Source of the DNA: Mucilaginibacter terrae | GTDB taxonomy: Bacteria; Bacteroidota; Bacteroidia; Sphingobacteriales; Sphingobacteriaceae | NCBI RefSeq assembly: GCF_031951985.1 | Contig: NZ_JAVLVU010000001.1 | Location: 4,216,001 to 4,280,000, forward strand | Direction of reading: 5' to 3' | Length of the DNA stretch: 64,000 nucleotides | Shown here: positions 53,249-61,076 of the stretch, piece by piece | Numbering within the stretch: the stretch's first letter is position 1 | Layout: every line of letters starts with the position of its first letter | Made by a program: the position numbers and the translations under genes | Notes under the pieces: generated by a model | What the model saw: the letters and a program-made list of their open reading frames with translations, nothing else | Databases searched by the model: none | What the model was told of the DNA's origin: nothing

Positions 53249-53397
53249 GTTGTTATGATAACTACTGATCTGTAGATTTTGAAAGTAGGTATTGAATTTA
53301 ATAATTTTAATAAATGTGCTTATTTGGTTAAAAAAAAGCATTTTTAGTAGATTAAATATTGAAGAAATGATAAAAGTAAAAACAAAATAAAATTTGT

Positions 53398-53436
53398 TGT
53401 AACGTTTTGAGTTAATGTTGTGTCTTATGGATATAA
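53398..53436 (+). promoter_or_regulatory. ECF-like promoter, copy 1
   Basis: TGTAACGTTTTGAG, then about 18 bases, then GTCTTATGGATA, is shared almost exactly with 54232-54266 upstream of the paralogous gene. GTAAC and GTC resemble the -35 and -10 of an extracytoplasmic-function sigma factor. Confidence 0.55.
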
Positions 53437-53476
53437 AACAAAAAACAATAAGTCATAACCTCAGTTTACAAACAAT

Positions 53477-53908
53477 ATGAAAACTTTAAAATCAATAGTA
53501 TTAGGATTAGCTTTATTAGTAACTGCAAACATTGTTAAAGCCGACGAAATTATCCCTGCTACTGCAAAAACCAAAGCAAACGCTATCACCGCTTATGTAA
53601 GCAGCATCACTTTAGGTCAAAATGCCGACTTAGCCGATGTAGTTGACAACAGCGCCAAATTCAATGTTTTGCGTGGTAAAGAAGTGTTGAGCTTTAACAA
53701 AGCCGAAATGCTGAAATTTGCTAACGAGAATGAGAACGTTCGCCAGGATTGCAAAACTTCAGTAACCGAAGTTGAGAATAACGACGACATGAGCATCGTA
53801 AAAGTTGAAATGAACTTTGGTACTTTTACTCGTACCAACTATGTTACTGTAGCCAATACCGGCGAAGGTTGGAAAATTACCAACGTATACTCGGTATTCA
53901 AATCATAA
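53477..53908 (+). CDS. Small exported NTF2/lumazine-binding-like protein, paralogue 1
   Basis: This 143-residue protein has a signal peptide (1-22, ending VKADE). The mature 120 residues resemble the putative lumazine-binding/NTF2-like family: ITAYVSSITLGQNADLADVV, then FNVLRGKEVLSFNKAEMLKFA, and a C-terminal MNFGTFTRTNYVTVANTGEGWKITNVYSVF that fits the family's closing strands. Function is unknown. It is about 80 percent identical by eye to the gene at 54315, and both carry the same upstream promoter motif. A terminator follows. It is abundant-protein-like, with a small size and Ala/Lys-rich signal. Confidence 0.78.
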   Translation: MKTLKSIVLGLALLVTANIVKADEIIPATAKTKANAITAYVSSITLGQNADLADVVDNSAKFNVLRGKEVLSFNKAEMLKFANENENVRQDCKTSVTEVENNDDMSIVKVEMNFGTFTRTNYVTVANTGEGWKITNVYSVFKS

Positions 53909-53939
53909 GTAGGATACAAAAAGATAGTTTTAGTTAATC

Positions 53940-53968
53940 AAAGCCGCTCCTAATAGGGGGCGGCTTTT
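53940..53968 (+). terminator. Terminator after paralogue 1
   Basis: AAAGCCGCTCC-TAATAG-GGGGCGGCTTTT, 31 bases after the stop codon. The rest of the gap to the second paralogue (54000-54230) shows no gene. Confidence 0.85.
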
Positions 53969-54231
53969 GTGTTTTATAAGCGTTTGTAGAGATGGCGGTA
54001 CTTGCATTTTAAAACCTTATTGTATTCAAAAAGGTAGACGGCATCCTTTTCTTTTTAATGTATTAGCCATAATGTTACAAACGTTAATCACCATAAAACG
54101 CGATCACTTAAAATTACACCTCATGAAGCATCAGTATTTTGATTAAATGATGCAATTTGTTAACAAACTTGCTGCTATTACTCCCCTAATGTTAAAGAGT
54201 TGTTAAATGTGAAAATAACGGACACAAATGT

Positions 54232-54266
54232 GTAACGTTTGCAGTTAAGGCTTTGTCTTATAGATA
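54232..54266 (+). promoter_or_regulatory. ECF-like promoter, copy 2
   Basis: TGTAACGTTTGCAG...GTCTTATAGATA repeats the sequence at 53398 although the rest of the gap is unrelated, so the match is not just leftover from a recent duplication. Confidence 0.55.
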
Positions 54267-54314
54267 CAAAAGCAAATGAAAAACACATTATTTAACACTA
54301 CAAATCTTAACGAT

Positions 54315-54743
54315 ATGAAAACCTTAAAATCACTTGTATTAGGCCTGGCCTTATTAGTAGTAGCTAACATTGCAAAAGCAGACGAACCAATTCCTGCTGC
54401 CAAATTAACCAAAAACTATGCGGTTGAAGCCTATGTAAACAGCACCACCCTGGGCATCAACGCCGACTTTGCCGGGGTAATTGAAGAGAACGCCAAATTC
54501 AATATCTTGCGTGGTAAAGAAGTGTTGAGTTTTAACAAAGCCGACATGCTTAAATTTGCCAAAGAAAACAAAGATGTGCGCCAGGACTGCAAAACTTCAG
54601 TTACCGAAGTAGAAAGCAACGACGATATGAGCATCGTAAAAGTTGACATGAACTTTGGCTCCTTTACCCGCACCAACTACGTAACCATTGCCAACACCGG
54701 CGAAGGCTGGAAAATTACTAACGTGTATTCTGTTTTTAAATAA
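54315..54743 (+). CDS. Small exported NTF2/lumazine-binding-like protein, paralogue 2
   Basis: From ATG 54315 this is a 142-residue protein. The start matches paralogue 1 exactly (MKTLKS.VLGLALLV); an earlier in-frame ATG at 54276 adds 13 residues without signal-peptide character, so it is rejected. The mature domain has the same blocks, FNILRGKEVLSFNKADMLKFA and MNFGSFTRTNYVTIANTGEGWKITNVYSVF. Most changes from paralogue 1 are conservative, showing both copies are kept functional. Their role is unknown. Confidence 0.78.
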   Translation: MKTLKSLVLGLALLVVANIAKADEPIPAAKLTKNYAVEAYVNSTTLGINADFAGVIEENAKFNILRGKEVLSFNKADMLKFAKENKDVRQDCKTSVTEVESNDDMSIVKVDMNFGSFTRTNYVTIANTGEGWKITNVYSVFK

Positions 54744-54768
54744 GCAGAGAGAAACTCAATATTTATAA

Positions 54769-54796
54769 CAAAAGCCACTCATTTGAGTGGCTTTTG
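54769..54796 (+). terminator. Terminator after paralogue 2
   Basis: AAAAGCCACTC-ATTT-GAGTGGCTTTT, 25 bases after the stop codon. The following 190 bases up to 54985 show no gene. Confidence 0.85.
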
Positions 54797-54984
54797 TTGT
54801 TTGATATGTCCTTTGCCCTCGCAAGCGTCGCACTTGTGAAGAACATGTACTTACCACCACAAGGGAGAACCTTGCATTTATTCGCTTTAATGGAGTTTGA
54901 AATACTTGTTAGGTACACACGACACGCGTGCGTTAGCTAAGGGGCTTTATATCAAGGCAATCTTGCTAAATCGATTATTGACAA

Positions 54985-55866
54985 ATGATATTTACTTTTG
55001 TAAAAAAGTATTATAAAGTGTTATCCCTAATTGTAATATTAATGGTGCTTAAAGGCAAAGGAACTATGCTGCTTGGCGTGTTTGCGGGTCTGATAACTAT
55101 GACTGCTGCTTACTTTCAATGGAGTGAAAAGGATGAAGCTTCTAAAAAGAACAAAATTACTCAAGATGAGTTGAGGCAGTTAAACGAAGAAACGTTAAAG
55201 AAAACTCAAGAATTAGCTGATGCTTATAAAGATAATGCCGATTTACAAAAGGCAATTAGTAAAAAATCTGATGATATTGTTGAAATTACTAAGCAGTTAT
55301 ATACACTTTCTCAGCAGAATGCTGAATTACAAAAAGAACTAAATAACCATGTAACTGGAGGAGGAAATTTTCCAATACTGGATTTCTGGACTCATTCTAT
55401 TGAGGTTACTGGTAAGGGTAAAGCCTTTGTTGCTGAATTCGATTTGTTAAATAAAGGTAAATATCCTCTAAATCATATTTCCTATGCCATTACCGATTTT
55501 TCAGGATATGAAATGATGCAGTTTATTAGAATTGCACGTGCACCAGGAGGAAGTTATTCTGTAGACAGTAAGCCAAATTCTTTTTATGAGCAAAATTTTC
55601 AAAACATTAACACATGGCAGCAAAGCCGAATTGTAGGGACTTTAAATGTAAATCAACGCTATCCGCTACAAAGCTCTGTGTACAGAGCTAATGGTGATAA
55701 AACACCTGTTATAGTTTTTAACATCACTTGGAATGGGGGAAATGTTATTTATTACATCACCTTCAATCAAGATGAGGATATGTTAAAATTGGAAAAAGTG
55801 TCAATAATATTAAATGGAAAATCAGTCGAGCCGGGTAAGCATTATGTTTTTAAATGCCATAAGTAA
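54985..55866 (+). CDS. Membrane-anchored coiled-coil protein, unknown
   Basis: I do not recognise this 293-residue protein. It begins with one or two hydrophobic segments (residues 8-45), followed by a coiled coil (about 50-120) rich in Lys/Glu/Asn with heptad spacing. After a GGG hinge comes a beta-rich domain (about 125-290) with DFWTHSIEVTGKGKAFVAEFDLLNKGKY near its start, which looks like an immunoglobulin-like or jelly-roll fold. The likely orientation puts the coiled coil and beta domain on one side of the inner membrane. The gene is AT-rich compared with its neighbours and stands alone, between terminators, so it may be a transferred gene. Confidence 0.6.
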   Translation: MIFTFVKKYYKVLSLIVILMVLKGKGTMLLGVFAGLITMTAAYFQWSEKDEASKKNKITQDELRQLNEETLKKTQELADAYKDNADLQKAISKKSDDIVEITKQLYTLSQQNAELQKELNNHVTGGGNFPILDFWTHSIEVTGKGKAFVAEFDLLNKGKYPLNHISYAITDFSGYEMMQFIRIARAPGGSYSVDSKPNSFYEQNFQNINTWQQSRIVGTLNVNQRYPLQSSVYRANGDKTPVIVFNITWNGGNVIYYITFNQDEDMLKLEKVSIILNGKSVEPGKHYVFKCHK

Positions 55867-55871
55867 AAATT

Positions 55872-55903
55872 AAAAAAGCCGGTCTCTCAACCGGCTTTTT
55901 TAT
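55872..55903. terminator. Bidirectional terminator between the coiled-coil and M1 peptidase genes
   Basis: AAAAAAGCCGG-TCTCTCAA-CCGGCTTTTTT gives a T-tract in both directions. It touches the M1 gene's stop codon. Confidence 0.85.
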
Positions 55904-58251
55904 TATGGATTAGTCTTTCTCGCTTCCTGCATAGGGTTGCCGCCTGTGCTGGCTCCGCGTATGGTGTTTTGCTGTTTAAACAGTTCAAAGCGGGTTGGCG
56001 TGTATTCGCGCGGCCAGCTGTTGTTGCCTTCGTTTATGTCGGCAGTTTCACGGTAGGGATCAAGTTTAATGGCTTTTACCTCTTTGGTTTTGGCAAATAC
56101 CTTGGTTACGTTAAACTCGTTGTGGCGCCAAATGTAGGCCGGTATTTTTTCGAGTTGTTTGCTGCCGTCGGTGTAGGTCCACTCTATAAATAAAGGCATG
56201 GGTAGGCCGCCTTTGTTGCTAAAGCTTACTTCGTAAAAGTAGTTTTTGCTATCATACAGTTTCTTTTCTTCAGGGCTCAGGGCATCGTACATGGCCTTGT
56301 AGCTTTTATCGGTAGCGGGTGTAGCGGCAAAACGATCCCACTTGCTGTAATAATCTTGCAGGGCAGTATCAGCTTCCACGGCTGAACGCATGCCTGCTTC
56401 CTTGTTGCGGGTGGTACTGATGTTGGTTAGGTTACGCTCAAACTGTGCACGGTCATAACTGCCTTCAACCTGTGCATTTTTAGTGTTCAGGCGATAGTAT
56501 TTCACACTGTCTACAGATATGTCAACCGGGTCGGTGCCGTAAAACCAGCCTCTCCAGTACCAATCTAAATCCACCGCCGATGCATCTTCCATGGTGCGGA
56601 AAAAGTCGGTAGGAGTAGGGTGCTTAAAGGCCCAGCGTTGTGCATAGGTTTTAAATGCATAGTCAAATAGTTCGCGCCCCATTACCGTTTCGCGCAGTAT
56701 ATTAAGTGCGGTAGCCGGTTTCGCGTAGGCATTAGGGCCAAAGCGCTGTATGTTCTCCGAGTTGGTCATGATGGGCTCCAGCTCGTTTTTAGGCAGCTTC
56801 ATGTAATCCACGATCTTATAAGCCGGGCCACGGTTACTTGGGAAGGTAGGGTCCCATTCCTGCTCGGTAAGGTACTGGCAAAAGGTGTTCAGTCCTTCGT
56901 CCATCCAGGTCCACTGGCGCTCATCAGAGTTAACGATCATCGGAAAAAAGTTGTGACCCACCTCGTGAATAACCACGCCGATCATGCCGTTTTTAGTGGC
57001 CTCGCTATAAGTGCCATCCTTTTCGGCACGACCGTAGTTAAAGCATATCATTGGGTACTCCATACCGTTGCTGGCCTCAACCGAGGTAGCACAAGGGTAA
57101 GGGTACGGAATGGTGTATTTGCTGTAAGTTTTAACCGTATGTGCAACCACCTTGGTGCTGTAACGGCGATAAATTGGATAAGCCTCCGGCCCGTAAACCG
57201 ACATGGCCATCACCTTACGGCCGCCATCAATTTGCGTGGCCATGGCATCCCACACCACACGGCGCGATGATACCCAGGCAAAATCGCGCACGTTTTCGGC
57301 ATGCCAGTTCCAGGTTTTGCGGGTGGTAGCGTGGCCTTGCAATGCTTTTTTTGCTTCGGCAAGGGTAACTACCTCTACCGGTTCTTTGTGAGAGTTTTGA
57401 GCTTTTTGCCAGCGTTGATATTGTGCCGATGTAAGCACCTGGCTGTAGTTAGAACATTGACCCGTGGCATCAACCACGTGATCGGCCGGTACATTAATGG
57501 CTACCTTAAAATCGCCAAAGGTAAGTGCAAACTCTCCGCGGCCATTAAACTGTTTGTTTTGCCAGCCCTGAAAATCGCTGTAAACGGCCATACGCGGGTA
57601 CCATTGTGCCATGGTATACAAGTAGTTTTTATCCTCGGGAAAGTATTCATACCCACCACGGCCACCAATGGTTGAGCGGTCGGATATATTATACCACCAT
57701 GCTATCTTAAAAACAAATTTAGCGCCCGGTGCCAGTGTTTTGGGCAGCTCAATACGCATCATGGTTTCGTTAATGGTGTATTTAAGGTTATTGCCGGCAG
57801 CATCTTTAGCGCTTACAATATGGTTGCCCAAATCAAGGTTATGCCCCATAATGCCCTGCAACTGGCGCAGGCTCATTTTGTCCTGCATCTTGCTTTCCTC
57901 AATTTTGGCGTTATCTCCGTCTTTTTTATGCTGATTTTCATCTAACTGCAGCCACAGGTAAGTTAGCGCATCGGGCGAGTTGTTGTAGTAGGTAATGGTT
58001 TCGGTACCATCTAAACGCTGTTTATCATCGTCGAGTTTGGCTACAATATCGTAATCGGCTTTTTGCTGCCAGTATTTTGGTCCGGGTGCGCCCGATGCCG
58101 AACGGTACATGTTGGGGTCGGCCAGTAAGGTGCTTCCCAATTGTTCAAATTTGTTGCCGTGGTTGCTGCCCGGATTGTATTCAATTTGCTGGGCCTGCAA
58201 AGCAGAAGTAAGCAGGAGCGACCCTGCCAGGAGTGAGTAAAATTTTTTCAT
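55903..58251 (-). CDS. M1 family metallopeptidase
   Basis: From ATG 58251 this is a 782-residue exported peptidase (signal 1-20, ending LQAQ). The N-terminal beta domain is followed by the catalytic part: VIHEVGHNFFPMIVNSDERQWTWMDEGLNTF carries HExGH and the distal Glu that bind zinc. NGMEYPMICF near residue 385 stands where M1 aminopeptidases have GxMEN, so the exopeptidase motif is altered. It probably degrades peptides in the periplasm. Its start overlaps the HupE-like gene's stop by four bases (ATGA), so the two are co-translated. Confidence 0.9.
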   Translation of the reverse strand: MKKFYSLLAGSLLLTSALQAQQIEYNPGSNHGNKFEQLGSTLLADPNMYRSASGAPGPKYWQQKADYDIVAKLDDDKQRLDGTETITYYNNSPDALTYLWLQLDENQHKKDGDNAKIEESKMQDKMSLRQLQGIMGHNLDLGNHIVSAKDAAGNNLKYTINETMMRIELPKTLAPGAKFVFKIAWWYNISDRSTIGGRGGYEYFPEDKNYLYTMAQWYPRMAVYSDFQGWQNKQFNGRGEFALTFGDFKVAINVPADHVVDATGQCSNYSQVLTSAQYQRWQKAQNSHKEPVEVVTLAEAKKALQGHATTRKTWNWHAENVRDFAWVSSRRVVWDAMATQIDGGRKVMAMSVYGPEAYPIYRRYSTKVVAHTVKTYSKYTIPYPYPCATSVEASNGMEYPMICFNYGRAEKDGTYSEATKNGMIGVVIHEVGHNFFPMIVNSDERQWTWMDEGLNTFCQYLTEQEWDPTFPSNRGPAYKIVDYMKLPKNELEPIMTNSENIQRFGPNAYAKPATALNILRETVMGRELFDYAFKTYAQRWAFKHPTPTDFFRTMEDASAVDLDWYWRGWFYGTDPVDISVDSVKYYRLNTKNAQVEGSYDRAQFERNLTNISTTRNKEAGMRSAVEADTALQDYYSKWDRFAATPATDKSYKAMYDALSPEEKKLYDSKNYFYEVSFSNKGGLPMPLFIEWTYTDGSKQLEKIPAYIWRHNEFNVTKVFAKTKEVKAIKLDPYRETADINEGNNSWPREYTPTRFELFKQQNTIRGASTGGNPMQEARKTNP

Positions 58252-58838
58252 CGAAAATGAATTAGAGCAAAACGCTCGATGCACATAATAAACGCTATTC
58301 CAAATATAGCAGATGAGAGGAATAATGTCCACTCACGGCGCTGAATTTTAAGGATATTAAGTAAAATGAATGATACGATAAGGATGCAAAGCACAATTAA
58401 AACCTGCCCAAACTCAAGCCCAAGGTTAAACGCCAGCAGTTGTGCCGTAATATTGCTGCTTTTACCCAGCAGGCTTTTTAAATAGTTCGAAAACCCCAAC
58501 CCATGTATCAACCCAAAAAACAAAGCCAGTACATAAGTAATACGAAGCGTACCCGGCGAGCGTTTCTTTTTTACTATATTGATGAATGCTGTAATTATGA
58601 TGGTAACCGGGATGAGGAACTCGATCAACGAAGTATTTACGCTGATGACGTTGAGTGCGCTTAAAGCAAGTGTGATGGAATGACCAACGGTAAATGCTGT
58701 AACGAGGATGAGCACCTTACGCCAGTCGGTTAGCAGATAAGAGCCGCAAAGTACGGCAACAAATAAAATATGGTCGTAACCCTGCCAGTCGCAAATGTGC
58801 TGCCAGCCCAGTTCAAAGTACAGGGAGAAATCATGCAT
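58248..58838 (-). CDS. HupE/UreJ-like membrane protein
   Basis: This 196-residue protein has about six membrane helices. GWQHICDWQGYDHILFVAVL at the N-terminus and FTVGHSITLALSAL and FGLIHGLGFSNYL carry the conserved His residues of the HupE/UreJ family, whose members move nickel or cobalt. In Bacteroidota this subgroup commonly stands beside M1 peptidase and DUF6702 genes, as here, so its role may be different from hydrogenase nickel supply. It overlaps the M1 gene by four bases and is divergent from the DUF6702 gene. Confidence 0.85.
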   Translation of the reverse strand: MHDFSLYFELGWQHICDWQGYDHILFVAVLCGSYLLTDWRKVLILVTAFTVGHSITLALSALNVISVNTSLIEFLIPVTIIITAFINIVKKKRSPGTLRITYVLALFFGLIHGLGFSNYLKSLLGKSSNITAQLLAFNLGLEFGQVLIVLCILIVSFILLNILKIQRREWTLFLSSAIFGIAFIMCIERFALIHFR

Positions 58839-58890
58839 CGGCTAAAAATAAAAAATATCGATAATAATAGCTTAATTTGTGTGAACACCG

Positions 58891-59385
58891 ATGATTGAAT
58901 CAGCAATGTTACCATACCTGTTTACTGCCTTTGTTAGCATATTTCATCCGTTTTATGTAAGCGTTACCGAAATTAACCATAACGCCAAAACACAATCGGT
59001 AGAGATAAGTTGCCGCATGTTTTATGACGATCTGGAGCATGTGCTCGAAAAACAAAACAATACCAAATTAGATATTGTAAAGCCTGCAAACAAAGAACAG
59101 CTGAACCGTTTTATTAGCAGTTATGTGCACCAGCATTTAATTATTAAGGTAGATGGCAAAGTGCTAAACCCCACTTATTTGGGCTTCGAAATTCAGGAAG
59201 ATGGTGCATGGAGCTACCTTGAAGTTAAGGGCGTTGGCAAAGCGCAAAAAATAGAGGTGCACGATGATCTATTGTATACCGAACACCCCGAGCAGATCAA
59301 CATGATACATGTAACCGTAAACGGCGAACGCAAGAGCACTAAGTTAGATAACCCCTCGGCCAATGCCTCGTTTAGTTTTAAGTAA
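58891..59385 (+). CDS. DUF6702 family protein
   Basis: This 164-residue protein has a short hydrophobic N-terminus (likely signal; a second ATG at 58906 would give a more compact one) followed by HPFYVSVTEINHNAKTQSVEISCRMFYDDLEHVL, the family hallmark. The rest is a beta-rich, probably periplasmic domain. It has no established activity. It is divergent from the HupE-like/M1 operon across 52 bases, an arrangement I know from other Bacteroidota, so a shared process is likely. Confidence 0.82.
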   Translation: MIESAMLPYLFTAFVSIFHPFYVSVTEINHNAKTQSVEISCRMFYDDLEHVLEKQNNTKLDIVKPANKEQLNRFISSYVHQHLIIKVDGKVLNPTYLGFEIQEDGAWSYLEVKGVGKAQKIEVHDDLLYTEHPEQINMIHVTVNGERKSTKLDNPSANASFSFK

Positions 59386-59391
59386 GCAGCT

Positions 59392-59814
59392 ATGAGATTT
59401 TACTCGGCCAAAAGCACATTTGTGAGTATTGTTATTGGGGCGGCTGTAGCCCTGATGTTTTTGCAAGTTTATATTGTAATTGATAAAGGCGGGCCAAAGT
59501 TGTTACTCCTTGTTTTTGCTACGGTTTGCACGTTGCTTTTATGGATGTGGTTTGCAACTTATTACGATGTGGAAGATAACCTGCTTTATTACCGGTCGGG
59601 CCCAATTAATGGGAAGATAGATATTAATACAATCCGCAAAATAGAAGTTGGCAAAACTCAATATGTGGGTTTAAAGCCTGCGTTGGCATCAAAAGGATGT
59701 GTGGTACATTACAATAAATACGATGATATATACTTATCGCCCAAAGATAAGGATGGTTTTATTGCAGCCCTGCTAAAAGTAAACCCTACTATTGAGGTTG
59801 TGGCTAACAAATAA
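59392..59814 (+). CDS. Small membrane protein with PH-like domain
   Basis: This 140-residue protein has two membrane helices (about residues 9-30 and 37-55). A bacterial PH-like (YdbT/bPH2) domain follows: YYDVEDNLLYYRSGPINGKIDINTIRKIEVGKT, then VHYNKYDDIYLSPKDKDGFIAALLKVNP. Its role is unknown. It starts 6 bases after the DUF6702 stop codon, so the two are probably one transcript. Confidence 0.75.
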   Translation: MRFYSAKSTFVSIVIGAAVALMFLQVYIVIDKGGPKLLLLVFATVCTLLLWMWFATYYDVEDNLLYYRSGPINGKIDINTIRKIEVGKTQYVGLKPALASKGCVVHYNKYDDIYLSPKDKDGFIAALLKVNPTIEVVANK

Positions 59815-59973
59815 GCAGCTAAAACCAAAGCGGTACGGTGTTTGTTAGGTAACGTTAGTGTAAAGTTGGTGATGTTGCATTAACAATTATAGCTAAAGTT
59901 GATATAAATCATTTTATAGCAGTATCTTGTGACCGACATTCACCTAATTCAATTTTTAAAAAAGATTCCTATC

Positions 59974-60855
59974 ATGAAACTTCCATTTTTACCGATAGCC
60001 TTAGCCGCTATACTATTTACATCGGCAGGTTGTGTGAGCAAAAAGCAATACACCCAACTGCAATCAAACTATGATACGTTACAAAATAAGCACCGCGATT
60101 TGAACGTAAGATTTCTTAACAGCCAGCAAGAACTATCTAACGCTAACGTGCGTGTAAAAAGTCTTGAGGAGCAAATTGCATCAGGCCGTCAAAATCTGGC
60201 ATCGTTACAGGCTGCTTTAGATAAGTGTTTAACCTCATCTGGCCAGGGTAACGTTAACATCTCTAAACTGGTTGATGAGATCAATTCATCAAACAAGTAC
60301 ATTCAGCAACTGGTTAACAGCAAAAATAAAAGCGACTCGCTTAACATGGTGTTAACCAATAACCTTACCCGCTCGTTAAGCCGCGAAGAATCAAAGGATG
60401 TTGATGTACAGGTACTGAAAGGCGTGGTTTACATCTCGCTTTCAGACAATATGCTGTACAAATCGGGCAGCTACGAAATATCTGATAAAGCCAACGCAAC
60501 ACTTACCAAAATATCTAAAATCATTACCGATTATAAAGATTACGAAGTGCTGATCGAAGGTAATACTGATAACGTGCCAATTAAACAAACCAACATCCGT
60601 AACAACTGGGATTTAAGTGCGCTGCGTGCATCATCAGTAGTACAGGCCCTGCAAACCAGGTTTAATGTTGATCCTAAGCGTTTAACGGCTGCAGGTCGTG
60701 GTGAGTATAACCCGGTTGCCGATAACAATAGCGAAGCCGGTAAAGTTAAAAACCGTCGTACACAAATTATCATTACTCCTAAGCTTGATCAGTTTATGGA
60801 TTTGATCGATAAAGCTCCTGAAAAACCAGCTACTCCAACTACAGGTCAACAATAA
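59974..60855 (+). CDS. OmpA family lipoprotein
   Basis: From ATG 59974 this is a 293-residue lipoprotein (LFTSAGC lipobox near residue 20). A coiled coil (about 25-95) is followed by a Ser/Asn-rich linker and an OmpA-like peptidoglycan-binding domain (about 150-275). LIEGNTDNVPI near 190 and NWDLSALRASSVVQAL plus KNRRTQIIITP near 260 carry the conserved Asp and Arg that hold diaminopimelate. It would tether the outer membrane to the cell wall. A possible promoter with -7 TATCTTGT lies at 59922. An earlier in-frame GTG at 59929 lacks signal-peptide character. Confidence 0.92.
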   Translation: MKLPFLPIALAAILFTSAGCVSKKQYTQLQSNYDTLQNKHRDLNVRFLNSQQELSNANVRVKSLEEQIASGRQNLASLQAALDKCLTSSGQGNVNISKLVDEINSSNKYIQQLVNSKNKSDSLNMVLTNNLTRSLSREESKDVDVQVLKGVVYISLSDNMLYKSGSYEISDKANATLTKISKIITDYKDYEVLIEGNTDNVPIKQTNIRNNWDLSALRASSVVQALQTRFNVDPKRLTAAGRGEYNPVADNNSEAGKVKNRRTQIIITPKLDQFMDLIDKAPEKPATPTTGQQ

Positions 60856-60871
60856 TTAATTGTTTATTTAT

Positions 60872-60914
60872 AAAAAAAGCCGTCTTTCTGTTAATTCAGA
60901 AAGGCGGCTTTTTC
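60872..60914 (+). terminator. Terminator after the OmpA gene
   Basis: AAAAAGCCGTCTTTCTG pairs with CAGAAAGGCGGCTTTTT, with a 6-base loop and flanking T-run. Confidence 0.9.
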
Positions 60915-61076
60915 ATTATTTGTATTTTGGGATACTCAAGCTGGCCTTTACTCCATATTATAGGTAACAATCCCAATAATTATATGACATTTCTACTTAT
61001 ATGTTATCCATTTTAACGTGCCATCATCGCAATTTGAAGTATTTTAAATAGATTAGAGGTTTAAACTCAACTATTG

